Below are positions 18,206 through 26,690 of a stretch of DNA of 64,000 bases, in pieces. Origin of the DNA: Halostella litorea (GTDB lineage: Archaea; Halobacteriota; Halobacteria; Halobacteriales; Natronoarchaeaceae); contig NZ_SJER01000001.1 in the NCBI RefSeq assembly GCF_004785955.1, positions 1,240,001-1,304,000 of the forward strand. The letters are read 5' to 3'. Under the pieces are notes generated by a model. The model was not told the DNA's origin and ran no database searches. It was given only the letters and a program-made list of their open reading frames with translations. Numbering within the stretch: the stretch's first letter is position 1; every line of letters begins with the position of its first letter. Made by a program: the position numbers and the translations under genes.

Positions 18206-18781
18206 CTACTCGTCGGCGGAGCCGACCCCGGGCGGAACCGAGTAGTGTTCCTTGCGGTGGCAGTTCGCACAGAGGACGGTACACCGGTTTATCTCCTCCC
18301 CGATATTTGCCTTCGAGTACCCGTACACGACCATCGCAGAGATACCGAGATCCTTCTCCCCGGGATGGTGGAAATCGAGACAGGCCGGGTTTCCCTCCCC
18401 GCACCGCTCACAGGCACAGTTGTCCCGCTTGTACACGTGCAGCCACCGCCTGAGTTCCGCGCGTCGGCGGTCCTTCTTCCGGATCTCCGACTCGCGGTTC
18501 TTTCGATACCACCGCTGATACCCGGATAGCTCCCGCCACTCCCGGTCCGACAGGTCGACGTCGTCCGGTTTCGGCTGTACCTCGCCTTCGTTCAACGATC
18601 CCCGTTCGAACGTCTCCAGTCCGGCCGCCTCCTTCGCAGCGTTCCAACTACCCATCACGCGCAGGATCGTCGCGGACGCCGGCCTCAGCCCCAGTTCCTC
18701 GTACTGTGCCTTGGTCGGCGATTCGCCGAGTTCCCGCGCGGCCTCGCTGAGGGCGTCGAGGTACTCCTCCTCGGTCGTCAT
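18206..18781 (-). CDS. HNH endonuclease domain protein
   Basis: A 191-aa protein. The C-terminal HNH nuclease has zinc-binding pairs C124-x2-C127 and C171-x2-C174, with the catalytic segment LDFHHPGEKD (HH at 138-139) and CHRKEH at 174-179. The N-terminal part (SPTKAQYEELGLRPASATILRVMGSWNAAKEAAGL) resembles the DNA-binding repeat often joined to haloarchaeal HNH proteins. It lies next to tRNA-Gln in the same orientation. It could be a former homing enzyme, a defence nuclease or a repair factor. Confidence 0.85.
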   Translation of the reverse strand: MTTEEEYLDALSEAARELGESPTKAQYEELGLRPASATILRVMGSWNAAKEAAGLETFERGSLNEGEVQPKPDDVDLSDREWRELSGYQRWYRKNRESEIRKKDRRRAELRRWLHVYKRDNCACERCGEGNPACLDFHHPGEKDLGISAMVVYGYSKANIGEEINRCTVLCANCHRKEHYSVPPGVGSADE

Positions 18782-18903
18782 GGGGGCGGTAGCCGCGTTC
18801 TGGTATTTAATGAGACGACCCGCTAATGAATGTCAACAAACACCAAACTATTATCCGTTGGCGTGTCAACGGCGGGGTATGATCCGTCGGATCCATCCGG
18901 TCC

Positions 18904-19683
18904 GTGGTCGGCGTGGGTAGCCCGCTCGCAGTCGGCCCGTTCAGCAACGCGATGCTGATCGGGGCCGTCTTGACCGTCGGCTTCGGTGCGTTCGGCTTGG
19001 TCACGCTGTATCGGGGCGTGAACGACCTTGGACGGGGGTATCGCATCATGTCGAACGACCCCGTCGATGCGGGGAGCGTCCATCTGGAGAGCGGCGTCGT
19101 CGAGGTACAGGGGACGGCCGAACCGATCGACGGCACGCTGGACGCGGCGTACACGGAGACGGACTGCCTGGCCTACGAATACGAGGAAAAGCACAAGCAC
19201 GAGGACCACGACGACGACGGGAACGAACGAGAGGAGTGGCGGACGGTCGACAGCGGCGGCGATGAGACGCCGTTCTACGTGACCGACGACACGGGGTCGG
19301 TGGCGGTCGACCCCGACGGGGCCGAGGTGTCGGTCCACTCGGACCGGGTCGATTCGAGCATACGGGTCCGGAAGTACGAGGGCCGACTGGACCCCGGCGA
19401 GACGGTCCACGTCTACGGCGAGAAAGTGGACGCGGCCGACACGGCCGACGCGCCCGGCGACGAGCGGGTGTACATCGGCGACGGGGGCACGGCGGAGTCG
19501 TTCACCATCTCGGACACGACCGAGAACCGAACGATCATGCGCTACCTCGGCAAGGGGGTGGCCACGACCGTGATAGGCGTCGTCACCCTCGGGGCCGCCA
19601 GCGTCCCGACGCTGACGTACACGGGCCACCTCTCGTCGGTCAGGGAGTTCGCGTCGCAGTACCTGCCGCTCCTCCTCGCGTGA
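18904..19683 (+). CDS. Membrane protein with GIDE (MUL1-like) domain
   Basis: A 259-aa protein with an N-terminal membrane helix (about 17-37) and a C-terminal one (about 208-232). Between them is a domain with GVVEVQGTAEPIDGTLDAAYTETDCLAYEYE, the pattern of the GIDE domain found in the mitochondrial ubiquitin ligase MUL1 and in many prokaryotic membrane proteins. No RING finger follows, so ligase activity is not implied. A His/Asp-rich loop (KHKHEDHDDDGNE) follows the domain core. GTG start; a second GTG nine bases downstream is possible. Function unknown. Confidence 0.75.
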   Translation: MVGVGSPLAVGPFSNAMLIGAVLTVGFGAFGLVTLYRGVNDLGRGYRIMSNDPVDAGSVHLESGVVEVQGTAEPIDGTLDAAYTETDCLAYEYEEKHKHEDHDDDGNEREEWRTVDSGGDETPFYVTDDTGSVAVDPDGAEVSVHSDRVDSSIRVRKYEGRLDPGETVHVYGEKVDAADTADAPGDERVYIGDGGTAESFTISDTTENRTIMRYLGKGVATTVIGVVTLGAASVPTLTYTGHLSSVREFASQYLPLLLA

Positions 19684-19766
19684 CCGGCAAGCCGGAGCTG
19701 GCACGTTGGTTCGCCGACTGTGCATAGATCGACACCCATTTTACCCTCACCTGTACACACTCGTGT

Positions 19767-20345
19767 ATGTACATCGGCCGTTTCGTCGTCGTCGGCCCGG
19801 ACGTCGCCGCGTACCGAGTCTCCTCCCGGTCGTTCCCGAACCGCCGGATCGACGAGCGCGAGGGCGCGCTGACCGTCGGCCCGACGGCGGACGCCCCGGA
19901 GACGGACAACCCCTACATCGCGTACAACTGCGCCCGCACCGTCGGCGATGCGGCGGTGCTTGGCAACGGGTCGCACGTCGACCCGATCACCGAGAAGGTC
20001 GGCCTCGGCTACCCGGCGCGTGACGCGCTGGCCACCGCGTTGCTGTCGCTCGACTACGAGAAGGACGACTACGACACGCCCCGCGTGGCGGGCGTACTGA
20101 CCGCCGAGGGCGCGTACGTCGGCATCGTCCGGAAGGACGCCCTGCTGGTCGAGGAAGTGACGGAGCCGACGCTGGTGGCGACCTACGAGAAGAACAGCCC
20201 GGAGGCGTTCGACTTCGCGGCCGGCGACGCCGCGGCGGCCGCCCGCGAGGCGTACGACCTCGACTTCGAGCACGCCGTCTGTGCCGCCGGCGTCGCGCGG
20301 ACCGACGACGGCTTCGAAACGGCGGTCGTCAACGGCGACGAGTAG
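19767..20345 (+). CDS. purO: IMP cyclohydrolase, archaeal type
   Basis: A 192-aa enzyme that closes the ring of FAICAR to make IMP, the last step of purine synthesis in many archaea, replacing the bacterial PurH domain. Recognised from YIGRFVVVG at the start, [10 protein letters not shown] near 20-29, and [25 protein letters not shown] near 50-74. A TATA-like ATTTTACC lies about 30 nt before the ATG, indicating a leaderless mRNA. It is transcribed alone. Confidence 0.95.
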   Translation: MYIGRFVVVGPDVAAYRVSSRSFPNRRIDEREGALTVGPTADAPETDNPYIAYNCARTVGDAAVLGNGSHVDPITEKVGLGYPARDALATALLSLDYEKDDYDTPRVAGVLTAEGAYVGIVRKDALLVEEVTEPTLVATYEKNSPEAFDFAAGDAAAAAREAYDLDFEHAVCAAGVARTDDGFETAVVNGDE

Positions 20346-20425
20346 GGCCGGACGGAGCGCCGCGACAGCAGAGCGGTCTCGGGGGGCGGACAAGCCTGAA
20401 GGGTCGCGCCCGCGTCGGGGTCGGT

Positions 20426-21085
20426 ATGCGACTGGGCGTCATCTCCGACATCCACGGCAACCGCGTCGCCCTGCAGACCGTCCTGAACGACATGCCGCCC
20501 GTCGACGGCCTGCTGTGTGCGGGCGACGTCGTCGGCTACAACCCCTGGCACGCCGACTGCGTCGCGGCGGTCCGCGAGCGCGACGTGCCGACCGTGATGG
20601 GCAACCACGACCGCGCGGTGGCGACGGGGACCGCGTTCCGGTTCAACAGCATGGCCGGCGCGGGCGTCGAGCACGCCCGGGAGACGCTCTCCGAGGACCA
20701 GGTCGCGTGGCTCGCCGACCTCCCCGACGAGCGCGTCGAGTGCGACGGCCGGGTGAAGATCGTCCACGGCCACCCCGACGACCCGGACCGCTACACCTAC
20801 CCCGACCAGTTCTCGCCGCGGCTGCTGGGCGACGAGGACGTCCTCATCATGGGCCACACCCACGTGCAGGGCCACGAGCAGTACGGGGAGGGGATCGTGA
20901 TGAACCCCGGCAGCGTCGGCCAGCCGCGCGACGGCGACCCGCGGGCGGCGTACGCCGTGCTGGACCTGGACGCACTGACCGTCGCGGAGCACCGCGTTGA
21001 GTACGACATCGCCGCCGTGCAGGAGGCCGTCGCGGCCGCCGACCTGCCCGGGAAGATCGGCGCGCGGCTGGAGAAGGGGCGGTGA
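20426..21085 (+). CDS. Metallophosphoesterase (YfcE/MJ0936-like)
   Basis: A 219-aa calcineurin-like phosphoesterase. Metal ligands are seen in SDIHGN (residues 7-12), GDVVGYN (near 34), GNHD (near 59-62), the VHGHP segment and GHTHVQ. The size and order match the small archaeal phosphodiesterases. The natural substrate is not known from sequence. The ATG is the first in frame after an 80-nt gap from purO. Confidence 0.9.
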   Translation: MRLGVISDIHGNRVALQTVLNDMPPVDGLLCAGDVVGYNPWHADCVAAVRERDVPTVMGNHDRAVATGTAFRFNSMAGAGVEHARETLSEDQVAWLADLPDERVECDGRVKIVHGHPDDPDRYTYPDQFSPRLLGDEDVLIMGHTHVQGHEQYGEGIVMNPGSVGQPRDGDPRAAYAVLDLDALTVAEHRVEYDIAAVQEAVAAADLPGKIGARLEKGR

Positions 21086-21183
21086 GAGCGGCGCGCCGGC
21101 GAGCGGCGAAACCGCCCGTATCGGTGCCATGAGGGGTCAGCGCCCCGGTACGAGCAAAAGGTTAACCCTGCCCCCGGGGTAGA

Positions 21184-21537
21184 ATGGACGCCATGTCGAT
21201 CACGGACGCGATCAGGGGAGGGGGAACGGACTCGAAACTGTACTTCGCCGTCGGGGGGCTGTCGCTACTGAAGGCGCTCGCCGTCCGCGGCGACAAGGCG
21301 CGGTTCCGGTCGGAGCTGGCGGACGCGGCGCTGTTCCTCGGGATCGGCGTCGTCCTGCAGCGCGCCGAGCAGCGGCGGTCGGCGAAGCTCGGCGACGTCG
21401 ACCGCCTCCGGCAGGAGGTGCGGCGGCAGTTCGGCGGGCAGGAGGAGTCGAGCGGCTTCCGCGACCGCGCGCGCAAGCGGCTCGGCCGCGAGCAGGAGCC
21501 GGAATCGCGCTCGCTGGCCGACCGGATCCTCGGCTGA
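21184..21537 (+). CDS. Hypothetical 117-aa protein
   Basis: No family is recognised. The N-terminal third has a mildly hydrophobic stretch (LYFAVGGLSLLKALAV) and a second one (ADAALFLGIGVVLQ). The C-terminal half is a highly charged Arg/Glu/Gln-rich helix. It could be a small peripheral membrane protein. A second ATG nine bases downstream is equally possible. An AAAGGTTAACC patch about 25 nt upstream may be the promoter. Confidence 0.65.
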   Translation: MDAMSITDAIRGGGTDSKLYFAVGGLSLLKALAVRGDKARFRSELADAALFLGIGVVLQRAEQRRSAKLGDVDRLRQEVRRQFGGQEESSGFRDRARKRLGREQEPESRSLADRILG

Positions 21538-21569
21538 GCGCGAGCGGAACGGTTCAGGGTGTCGTCGGA

Positions 21570-22910
21570 TCAAACGGGCCGGAGCCGCGCGGAGAAGTGC
21601 CGGAGTTCGGCCATCTCGGGCTCGTCGACGACTTCGAGGCCGGCCACGGCGTCGGCGCGGTCCTGAACGGCCGCGAGCGTCTCGACGACGTGTTCGACGT
21701 GCTCCCGGCCGTACGTCCGGCGGGGCAGGGCCAGCCTGACCAGGTCCGGCCTGTCGGCCCCGGGGAACGCGAACTCGCCGAGTTCGACCGCTCGGACGCC
21801 GCCCTCGCGGTACAGCTCGCAGACGAGCGCCTGGCCCGGGAACTGCCCCGTCGGGACGTCCGGGAGGAGCTTGCCGGCGTCGACGTAGACGGCGTGGCCG
21901 CCGGGCGGCCAGTACACCGGAATTCCGGCGTCCCGGAGCCGGTCGCCGAGGTCACGGACCTGCTCGACGCGGTCCCGGACGCGGCCCAGGTCGACCGCCT
22001 CGCGGAGGCCGACGGCCATCGCCGCCAGGTCGCGGCCGGCCATCCCGCCGTACGTGGGGAACCCCTCGTAGAGGATGGCGCGCTGTTTCGCCCGCTCGAA
22101 CAGGTCGTCGTCCTCGACGGCGACGAAGCCGCCGGCGTTGACCAGCCCCTCCTTCTTGCCGCTCATGACGAGGGCGTCGGCGTAGCCGAGCTGTTCGCGG
22201 GCGATCTCGGCGATCGATGTGTCGCCGTAGCCGGGTTCGCGCTCGCGGACGAAGTAGGCGTTCTCGGCGAACCGGCAGGCGTCGATCACGAACGTGGCGT
22301 CGATATCGTCGGCGAAGGCCGCGACTTCGCGGGTGGTCTCGACGCTGACGGGTTGACCGGCCGCGGAGTTGTTGGTGATCGTCAGGACGACGACCGGGAC
22401 GTTCTCCGCGCCGACGCGGTCGACGTGCTCGCGGGCGCGCTCGACGGAGAAGTCGCCCTTGAAATCGCCCTCGGCGTCGGGGTCGTGTGCGCCCTCGACG
22501 GGGCAGTCGACGGCCTCAGCCCCCTGGTTCGCGACGTGTGCGCGGGTCGTGTCGAAGTGCGTGTTGTTGAGGACGGCGTCGCCCTCGCCGACCAGCGCGC
22601 CGTAGAGGACGTTCTCCGCGCCGCGGCCCTGGTGGGCCGGGACCACGTTCTCGAACCCCATCACGTCGCCGACCGCCGCCTCCAGTTCGCGGAAGCTCTC
22701 GCTGCCGGCGTAGGCCTCGTCGCCCCGGAGGAGGGCCGCCCACTGCTCGTCGCTCATCGCGCCGGTCCCGCTGTCGGTCAGCAGGTCGACGTACACGTCG
22801 TCGGCGTCCAGGTTGAAGACGTTGTAGCCGGCGGCCTCCAGGTTGGCCGCACGCTCCTCGCGGTCGGGCAACTCGATCCGCTCGACCATCTTGGTCTTGT
22901 ACGCTCGCAT
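21570..22910 (-). CDS. tnaA: Tryptophanase
   Basis: A 446-aa PLP-dependent beta-eliminating lyase that converts L-tryptophan to indole, pyruvate and ammonia. TnaA-type features are LTDSGTGAMSDEQWAALLRGDEAYAG near residues 43-68 and PAHQGRGAENVLY near 90. The PLP lysine segment SGKKEGLVNAGG is near 250 and GGHAVYVDA near 340. The start at 22910 is preceded about 30 nt by a TATA-like AGTTAATC (22940-22947), so the much longer reading to 23072 is rejected. The related tyrosine phenol-lyase is a less likely alternative. It may let the cell use tryptophan as carbon/nitrogen source. Confidence 0.9.
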   Translation of the reverse strand: MRAYKTKMVERIELPDREERAANLEAAGYNVFNLDADDVYVDLLTDSGTGAMSDEQWAALLRGDEAYAGSESFRELEAAVGDVMGFENVVPAHQGRGAENVLYGALVGEGDAVLNNTHFDTTRAHVANQGAEAVDCPVEGAHDPDAEGDFKGDFSVERAREHVDRVGAENVPVVVLTITNNSAAGQPVSVETTREVAAFADDIDATFVIDACRFAENAYFVREREPGYGDTSIAEIAREQLGYADALVMSGKKEGLVNAGGFVAVEDDDLFERAKQRAILYEGFPTYGGMAGRDLAAMAVGLREAVDLGRVRDRVEQVRDLGDRLRDAGIPVYWPPGGHAVYVDAGKLLPDVPTGQFPGQALVCELYREGGVRAVELGEFAFPGADRPDLVRLALPRRTYGREHVEHVVETLAAVQDRADAVAGLEVVDEPEMAELRHFSARLRPV

Positions 22911-23072
22911 GCCGCCGTATACGGCCGGCGGCGTGAACAAGTTAATCGGCGGGATCTGCCGGACGGCGACCAGATCCGCGGGGTGACGGCGAACCGCGGT
23001 CGACGGTGGACGGACGTATCCATCGGTCGGCATGTCGGGGCCTTCGGGGGCGAGTCCGGCCACCGCGACCAC

Positions 23073-23483
23073 TCAGAGCCCGATGTGTGAGGTCGAACTC
23101 GGGCCGTCGTCGCCGTCGTCGATACCGCCCTCGTGTTCGAACTCGACGTCGTCGTCCGTGAGGTAGATGTCGCCGCGGTTGACCGTCACGTCGACGCCCG
23201 GCAGCGTCGTGCCGGCGGCGTCGCCGTTGTCGCAGTCGCCCGAGCAGGCGTCGAACATCGACCCGTGCTTCGGGCAGACGATCTGGCCGTCGCGGACCGC
23301 CGCGCCGAACCCGCGGTCGAAGCGCTGGGCCTCGTGGGTGCAGCGGTTGATCCACGCCTCGACGCCGCTTTCCTCGCAGGGGACCAGGATGACCTCGTCG
23401 AGTTCGTCGTACTCGTCGCGGATCGTAAAGAGCCACGAGCCCTCCTCCTCCACCGTCTCGACGGTCGTCAGTCGGTCGGGCAT
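23073..23483 (-). CDS. Rieske [2Fe-2S] domain protein
   Basis: A 136-aa stand-alone Rieske ferredoxin. Cluster ligands are C48-x-H50 (RCTHEAQ) and C70-x2-H73 (CPKHG). There is no signal peptide or membrane helix, so it is likely a soluble cytoplasmic electron carrier, similar to dioxygenase-type Rieske ferredoxins. The C-terminal tail is Asp/Gly-rich. Its partner is not evident; it follows the tryptophanase promoter region in the same direction. Confidence 0.9.
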   Translation of the reverse strand: MPDRLTTVETVEEEGSWLFTIRDEYDELDEVILVPCEESGVEAWINRCTHEAQRFDRGFGAAVRDGQIVCPKHGSMFDACSGDCDNGDAAGTTLPGVDVTVNRGDIYLTDDDVEFEHEGGIDDGDDGPSSTSHIGL

Positions 23484-23644
23484 CGGCGAGGTGTAAGGCC
23501 ACCGACGAAGTAGTTCGTTGGGTTTCGGCCGCGCCCGCCGCGACCGGCGGCGGCGCTCACAGCCGTCGACGGCCGTCCGGGACGGCGTCGTGACTGTCGG
23601 TCGTAGTACCCGAAAAATCGCGAGTTAGTGGTGTCGAGAGAGAC

Positions 23645-23839
23645 TCAGTTGCGAACGACGTTGGTCGCGCGCGGGCCCTTGGGGGCCTGTTCGATGTCGA
23701 ACTCGATGTCCTGTCCTTCTTCGAGGTCCGCGCCGCCAACGTCCTCCATGTGGAAGAAAACGTCGTCGTCCGCATCCTCGGTGGAGATGAAACCGTAACC
23801 GCCCGTGTCGTTGAAGAAATCAACAGTTCCGTTTGCCAT
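23645..23839 (-). CDS. cspA: Cold-shock domain protein
   Basis: A 64-aa single-domain CspA homologue that binds single-stranded nucleic acid. RNP1 is seen as GGYGFIS and RNP2 as DVFFHMED; the remaining strands match the family to the end (APKGPRATNVV). The start at MANGTVDFF (23839) gives the normal family length; the upstream ATG adds only MFA. A TATA-like box lies about 30 nt upstream on the minus strand (23866-23873). Confidence 0.95.
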   Translation of the reverse strand: MANGTVDFFNDTGGYGFISTEDADDDVFFHMEDVGGADLEEGQDIEFDIEQAPKGPRATNVVRN

Positions 23840-23865
23840 TGCAAACAAGTGTAGGGCCTATCCAC

Positions 23866-23873
23866 TCATAACG
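23866..23873 (-). promoter_or_regulatory. TATA-like promoter of cspA
   Basis: GCGTTATG on the minus strand, about 27-34 nt before the cspA start at 23839. It is consistent with a leaderless or nearly leaderless mRNA. Confidence 0.4.
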
Positions 23874-23945
23874 CTTCCGAGAGTAACGGTACCACGGAGG
23901 TCCCCCATTCGTTCGTTCAAACGCGACAGTCCGGACATTGCCACT

Positions 23946-24136
23946 CGGCCGCGCTGGCGTGCGCGAGGCCCCGCCGAGCGCCGCCAGCGGACGGGGGAGG
24001 GCAGGCACTCGAAGCGTGTCGCGGCGACCGCCGCGACTCGCGCAGACTAGCGGTACCTGGAACGAGCGCCGCAGGCGCTCGTTGGCGGACATTGAAAGGG
24101 CGCAGCGAGGCCTGCCAAGGCCGAGCAAGGGCTTTC
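23946..24136 (+). repeat. Four-hairpin intergenic element, copy A
   Basis: A 191-nt element between cspA and lysC. In order: hairpin 1 with an 8-bp stem (23952-23959 / 23982-23989); conserved block 1 (23992-24018, containing GGGGGAGGGCAGGCACTCGA); hairpin 2, a 9-bp stem (24018-24037); conserved block 2 TCGCGCAGACTAGCGG (24038-24053); hairpin 3, a 10-bp stem (24061-24083); conserved block 3 GGCGGACATTGAAAGGGC (24084-24101); hairpin 4 with GGCCT/AGGCC and loop GCCA (24109-24122); then AAGGGCTTTC. Copies B and C share the blocks but have different stems. It ends 1 nt before the lysC stop codon and points against lysC. It may be an ncRNA or a palindromic mobile repeat. Confidence 0.8.
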
Positions 24137-24137
24137 C

Positions 24138-25316
24138 TTAGAAGCGGTTCTGCATGATCTCCAGGGCCTGCTCGCGGTCGTCCCAGTCGACGAAGGTGGC
24201 GACGGAGGTGGCGCTGGTGATGAGGTCGTGGATGTTGATGCCGGCCTCGGCCATCGGCTGGACGATCTCCTGCATCACGCCGGGGCGGTTCGGCAGTTCG
24301 CCGCCGGTGACGCGGATGACCGCGAGGCCGTCCTCGACGGTGACGCTGGAGAGGGGCTCCTGGTCGACGACCTCGCGGTGGAGCACCGTCTCGGCCCCCT
24401 CGGCGTCGGACTCATCGACGTAGAACGTCACCGAGTCCATCCCGCTGGCGATGGCGTCGACGTTGATGTCGGCGTCGCCGAGCGCGGCCGTGAGGTCCCG
24501 CAGGATGCCGGGGCTGTTGCGGATGGCGCGGCCCGCGACCGTGATGCAGGCCAGCGACCCCTCGCGCATGTCCACGAGGCTCCGGAACTCGCCCTCGACG
24601 CGGGTGCCGCCGGTGAGCAGGTCGCCGTGCTGGTAGTGGACGACGCGGACGCTCATGTTGCCGGCCTTGTACGAGAGCGCGCTGGGCGCGACGACCTCCG
24701 CGCCGCGGAACGAGAGGTTGCGGAGTTCGTCGACGGTGATCTCGCCGACGTTGCGCGCGCCCTCGACGACGCGCGGGTCGCCGGTCATGACGCCCTCGAC
24801 GTCGGTGACGATGACGACTTCGTCGGCGTCCATGTAGCGGCCGAGCATGACGGCCGTGGTGTCGCTCCCGCCGCGGCCCAGCGTGGTGACGTTGCCGTCG
24901 TGGTCCTGCGCGAGGAAGCCCGTGATCACCGGGACGACGCCGTCGAGGCGGGCGGCGAGCGCGCGGGCGCGGCGCTTCGTCTCCTCGACGTCGACCTCGC
25001 CGGCGGGGTCCGTGATGACCGGCCAGTCGTCGCTGCCGGGTTCGAGGAAGACGGCCTCGATCCCGCGGGCGGCGAGGGCGGCCTTGAGCATGCGGACGCT
25101 GGTGCGCTCGCCCATGCTGACGATCTGGGCGCGGTCCTCGTCCTCCGTCTCGAAGGTGATCTCGTCGAGCAGTTCGTCGGTCGTCGACCCCATCGCGCTG
25201 GCGACGACGGCGATCTCGTGGCCCTCCTCGACGGCGGTGGCGATCGAGTCGGCGGCGCGGTCGACCCGTTCGCCGCTCCCGAGGCTGGTTCCGCCGAACT
25301 TCGCAACTACTCGCAT
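24138..25316 (-). CDS. lysC: Aspartate kinase
   Basis: A 392-aa enzyme phosphorylating aspartate, the first step toward threonine, methionine and (where made) lysine. The N-terminal kinase has KFGGTSLGSG at residues 6-15 and the GRGGSDTTA nucleotide/substrate loop near 146-154. Two ACT regulatory domains fill about 255-392 (NSPGILRDLTAALGDADINVD and NRPGVMQEIVQPMAEAGINIHDL), indicating allosteric control by an end-product amino acid. It is a single gene; element A abuts its 3' end. Confidence 0.95.
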   Translation of the reverse strand: MRVVAKFGGTSLGSGERVDRAADSIATAVEEGHEIAVVASAMGSTTDELLDEITFETEDEDRAQIVSMGERTSVRMLKAALAARGIEAVFLEPGSDDWPVITDPAGEVDVEETKRRARALAARLDGVVPVITGFLAQDHDGNVTTLGRGGSDTTAVMLGRYMDADEVVIVTDVEGVMTGDPRVVEGARNVGEITVDELRNLSFRGAEVVAPSALSYKAGNMSVRVVHYQHGDLLTGGTRVEGEFRSLVDMREGSLACITVAGRAIRNSPGILRDLTAALGDADINVDAIASGMDSVTFYVDESDAEGAETVLHREVVDQEPLSSVTVEDGLAVIRVTGGELPNRPGVMQEIVQPMAEAGINIHDLITSATSVATFVDWDDREQALEIMQNRF

Positions 25317-25419
25317 CCTACCACCCGTGGGCGCGTGTCAACGGCGATCATGGGGTGTCGTTGCCGTACCGCGGTGATAACCCTGTTCATCTCCGGGAAT
25401 TTTGAACGAAGATCGTTGA

Positions 25420-26592
25420 CTACCCGCGGTCGGTCCCGGCGTCGTCGTCGGCCACGTCGCCGGTATCGTCGGATCCGGTCCCGTCGTCGGCGTCGGCCTC
25501 CCGTGTGCCGTCGCCGGATGCGGGCGAGGACGCGGCGTCGCCGGCGGCCGGGTCCGGGCCGGGGCCGGTCGAGGGGTCCTCGGCGGCCGGCCGGTCGCCG
25601 TCGGGTCGGTCGCCGTCGGCGTCCTCGTTCGACGCGGTCATCTCCTCGCCCGGGTCGAACGGGACGAGGCCGGTCCCCGACGTGTACTCGAAGGCGGTCC
25701 ACTCCGAGATGGTGAGGACGCCGGACATCTTCCGGATGCGGACCCGCCGGAGGAGCGTGTCGTCGACGATCCCGCCGTTGAGTTCGAGGTCGACGATCCC
25801 GTCGACGAGGTAGTCCAGGTCGTGGGGGAAACCGCCGTTCTCGCCGCTGAACGTCGCCCCGGCGAAGACGGGGACGAACCGGCCCTTGCAGACGTCGGCC
25901 CGCACGTCCTTGACGAAGTCGTAGGCCTGAACCGGCTGGACGAGCGTCCCGAGTTCCGTCAGGGAGTCCAGCACGACGACCCCCGTGTCGACCATCGACT
26001 CGGCTTCGAGGCAGTTGTCGAGTTTGTTCGCCAGTTCGCTCATGTCGCTGGGGTCGCGGACCGTCTCCGTCGCGGGCTCAGTGACCCGATGGAGGTGCTG
26101 GTTCCACGCGCTCATCCGGTCGTGCATCCGGTCGCGGTCGCCGACGCGGTAGGTGAAACAGTCGAGGATCCGGAGCTGTCCGGACTCGAGGTACGGGAGG
26201 ACGTTCCACTCCATCGTGAGGAACGACTCGACGATCGAGGTGGGCGGCTCCTGAAACGTGACGACGACGGCGGGCTCGTCCCGGCGGAGGGTCCGCCAGA
26301 CGAGTTCGGCGTGGAGCGCCTCGACCCGCGTGCCCGCCTGCCCCGTGAGCATGACGAAGGAGTTGCGCGGCAGCCCCTCGGGGAGGGAGGCGTCCAGCGC
26401 GGAGACGCCGGGTGCGAACCGGCGGTGGCCGTGGTACTCAGTGAACACGCGGTCCGACTCCCGCATGGCCCGGCGACAGGCGGCCGAACAGAACTCGTAC
26501 GTCGCCCCGTCGTACTCCAGTTCGACCGGATCGACGGCGTGGGGGAGCCTGCAGAAGTCACAGCGCTGCGTCCCCTCGAACCCGTCGCTCAT
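25420..26592 (-). CDS. KaiC/RadA-like protein with N-terminal zinc motif and degenerate P-loop
   Basis: A 390-aa protein. The N-terminal 45 residues hold a likely zinc site (C11-x2-C14 and C35-x3-C39: CDFC...FCSAAC). A RecA/KaiC-like core follows (about 60-300), but the Walker A position reads TGQAGTRVE (83-91) without the lysine. The Walker B-like strand VVVLDSLTELG is present. The last 80 residues are D/P/G-rich. Haloarchaeal relatives are linked loosely to signalling; no function is proven. The ATG at 26592 was chosen because the preceding 19 codons run into the divergent promoter. Confidence 0.7.
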   Translation of the reverse strand: MSDGFEGTQRCDFCRLPHAVDPVELEYDGATYEFCSAACRRAMRESDRVFTEYHGHRRFAPGVSALDASLPEGLPRNSFVMLTGQAGTRVEALHAELVWRTLRRDEPAVVVTFQEPPTSIVESFLTMEWNVLPYLESGQLRILDCFTYRVGDRDRMHDRMSAWNQHLHRVTEPATETVRDPSDMSELANKLDNCLEAESMVDTGVVVLDSLTELGTLVQPVQAYDFVKDVRADVCKGRFVPVFAGATFSGENGGFPHDLDYLVDGIVDLELNGGIVDDTLLRRVRIRKMSGVLTISEWTAFEYTSGTGLVPFDPGEEMTASNEDADGDRPDGDRPAAEDPSTGPGPDPAAGDAASSPASGDGTREADADDGTGSDDTGDVADDDAGTDRG

Positions 26593-26655
26593 GGCTCGGA
26601 GTAGCGGCCGACGGGTTGAAAGTGTGACGCCCGTGAACGTCCCGCGCACGCCGCG

Positions 26656-26663
26656 GATTTATG
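26656..26663 (+). promoter_or_regulatory. TATA-like promoter of the GNAT-like gene
   Basis: GATTTATG is about 28-35 nt before the ATG at 26691. It favours that start over the GTG/ATG options at 26661, which lie inside the promoter. Confidence 0.4.
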
Positions 26664-26690
26664 TGTGTGTGGGAGCATACCGTGGTCGTG

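Noticed and set aside
23820-24128. Similar short antisense ORFs in the three repeat copies (with the string SMSANER in copies A and C)
   Set aside because: Similarity follows from the conserved DNA blocks. The variable stems change the peptide completely, there is no start signal, and the pairing pattern favours structure over coding.
23946-24136. The repeat family as C/D or H/ACA guide RNA
   Set aside because: No convincing C/D boxes or a hairpin-ACA arrangement with a constant 14-16 nt spacing are present. ACA occurs in block 3 but not at a 3' end.
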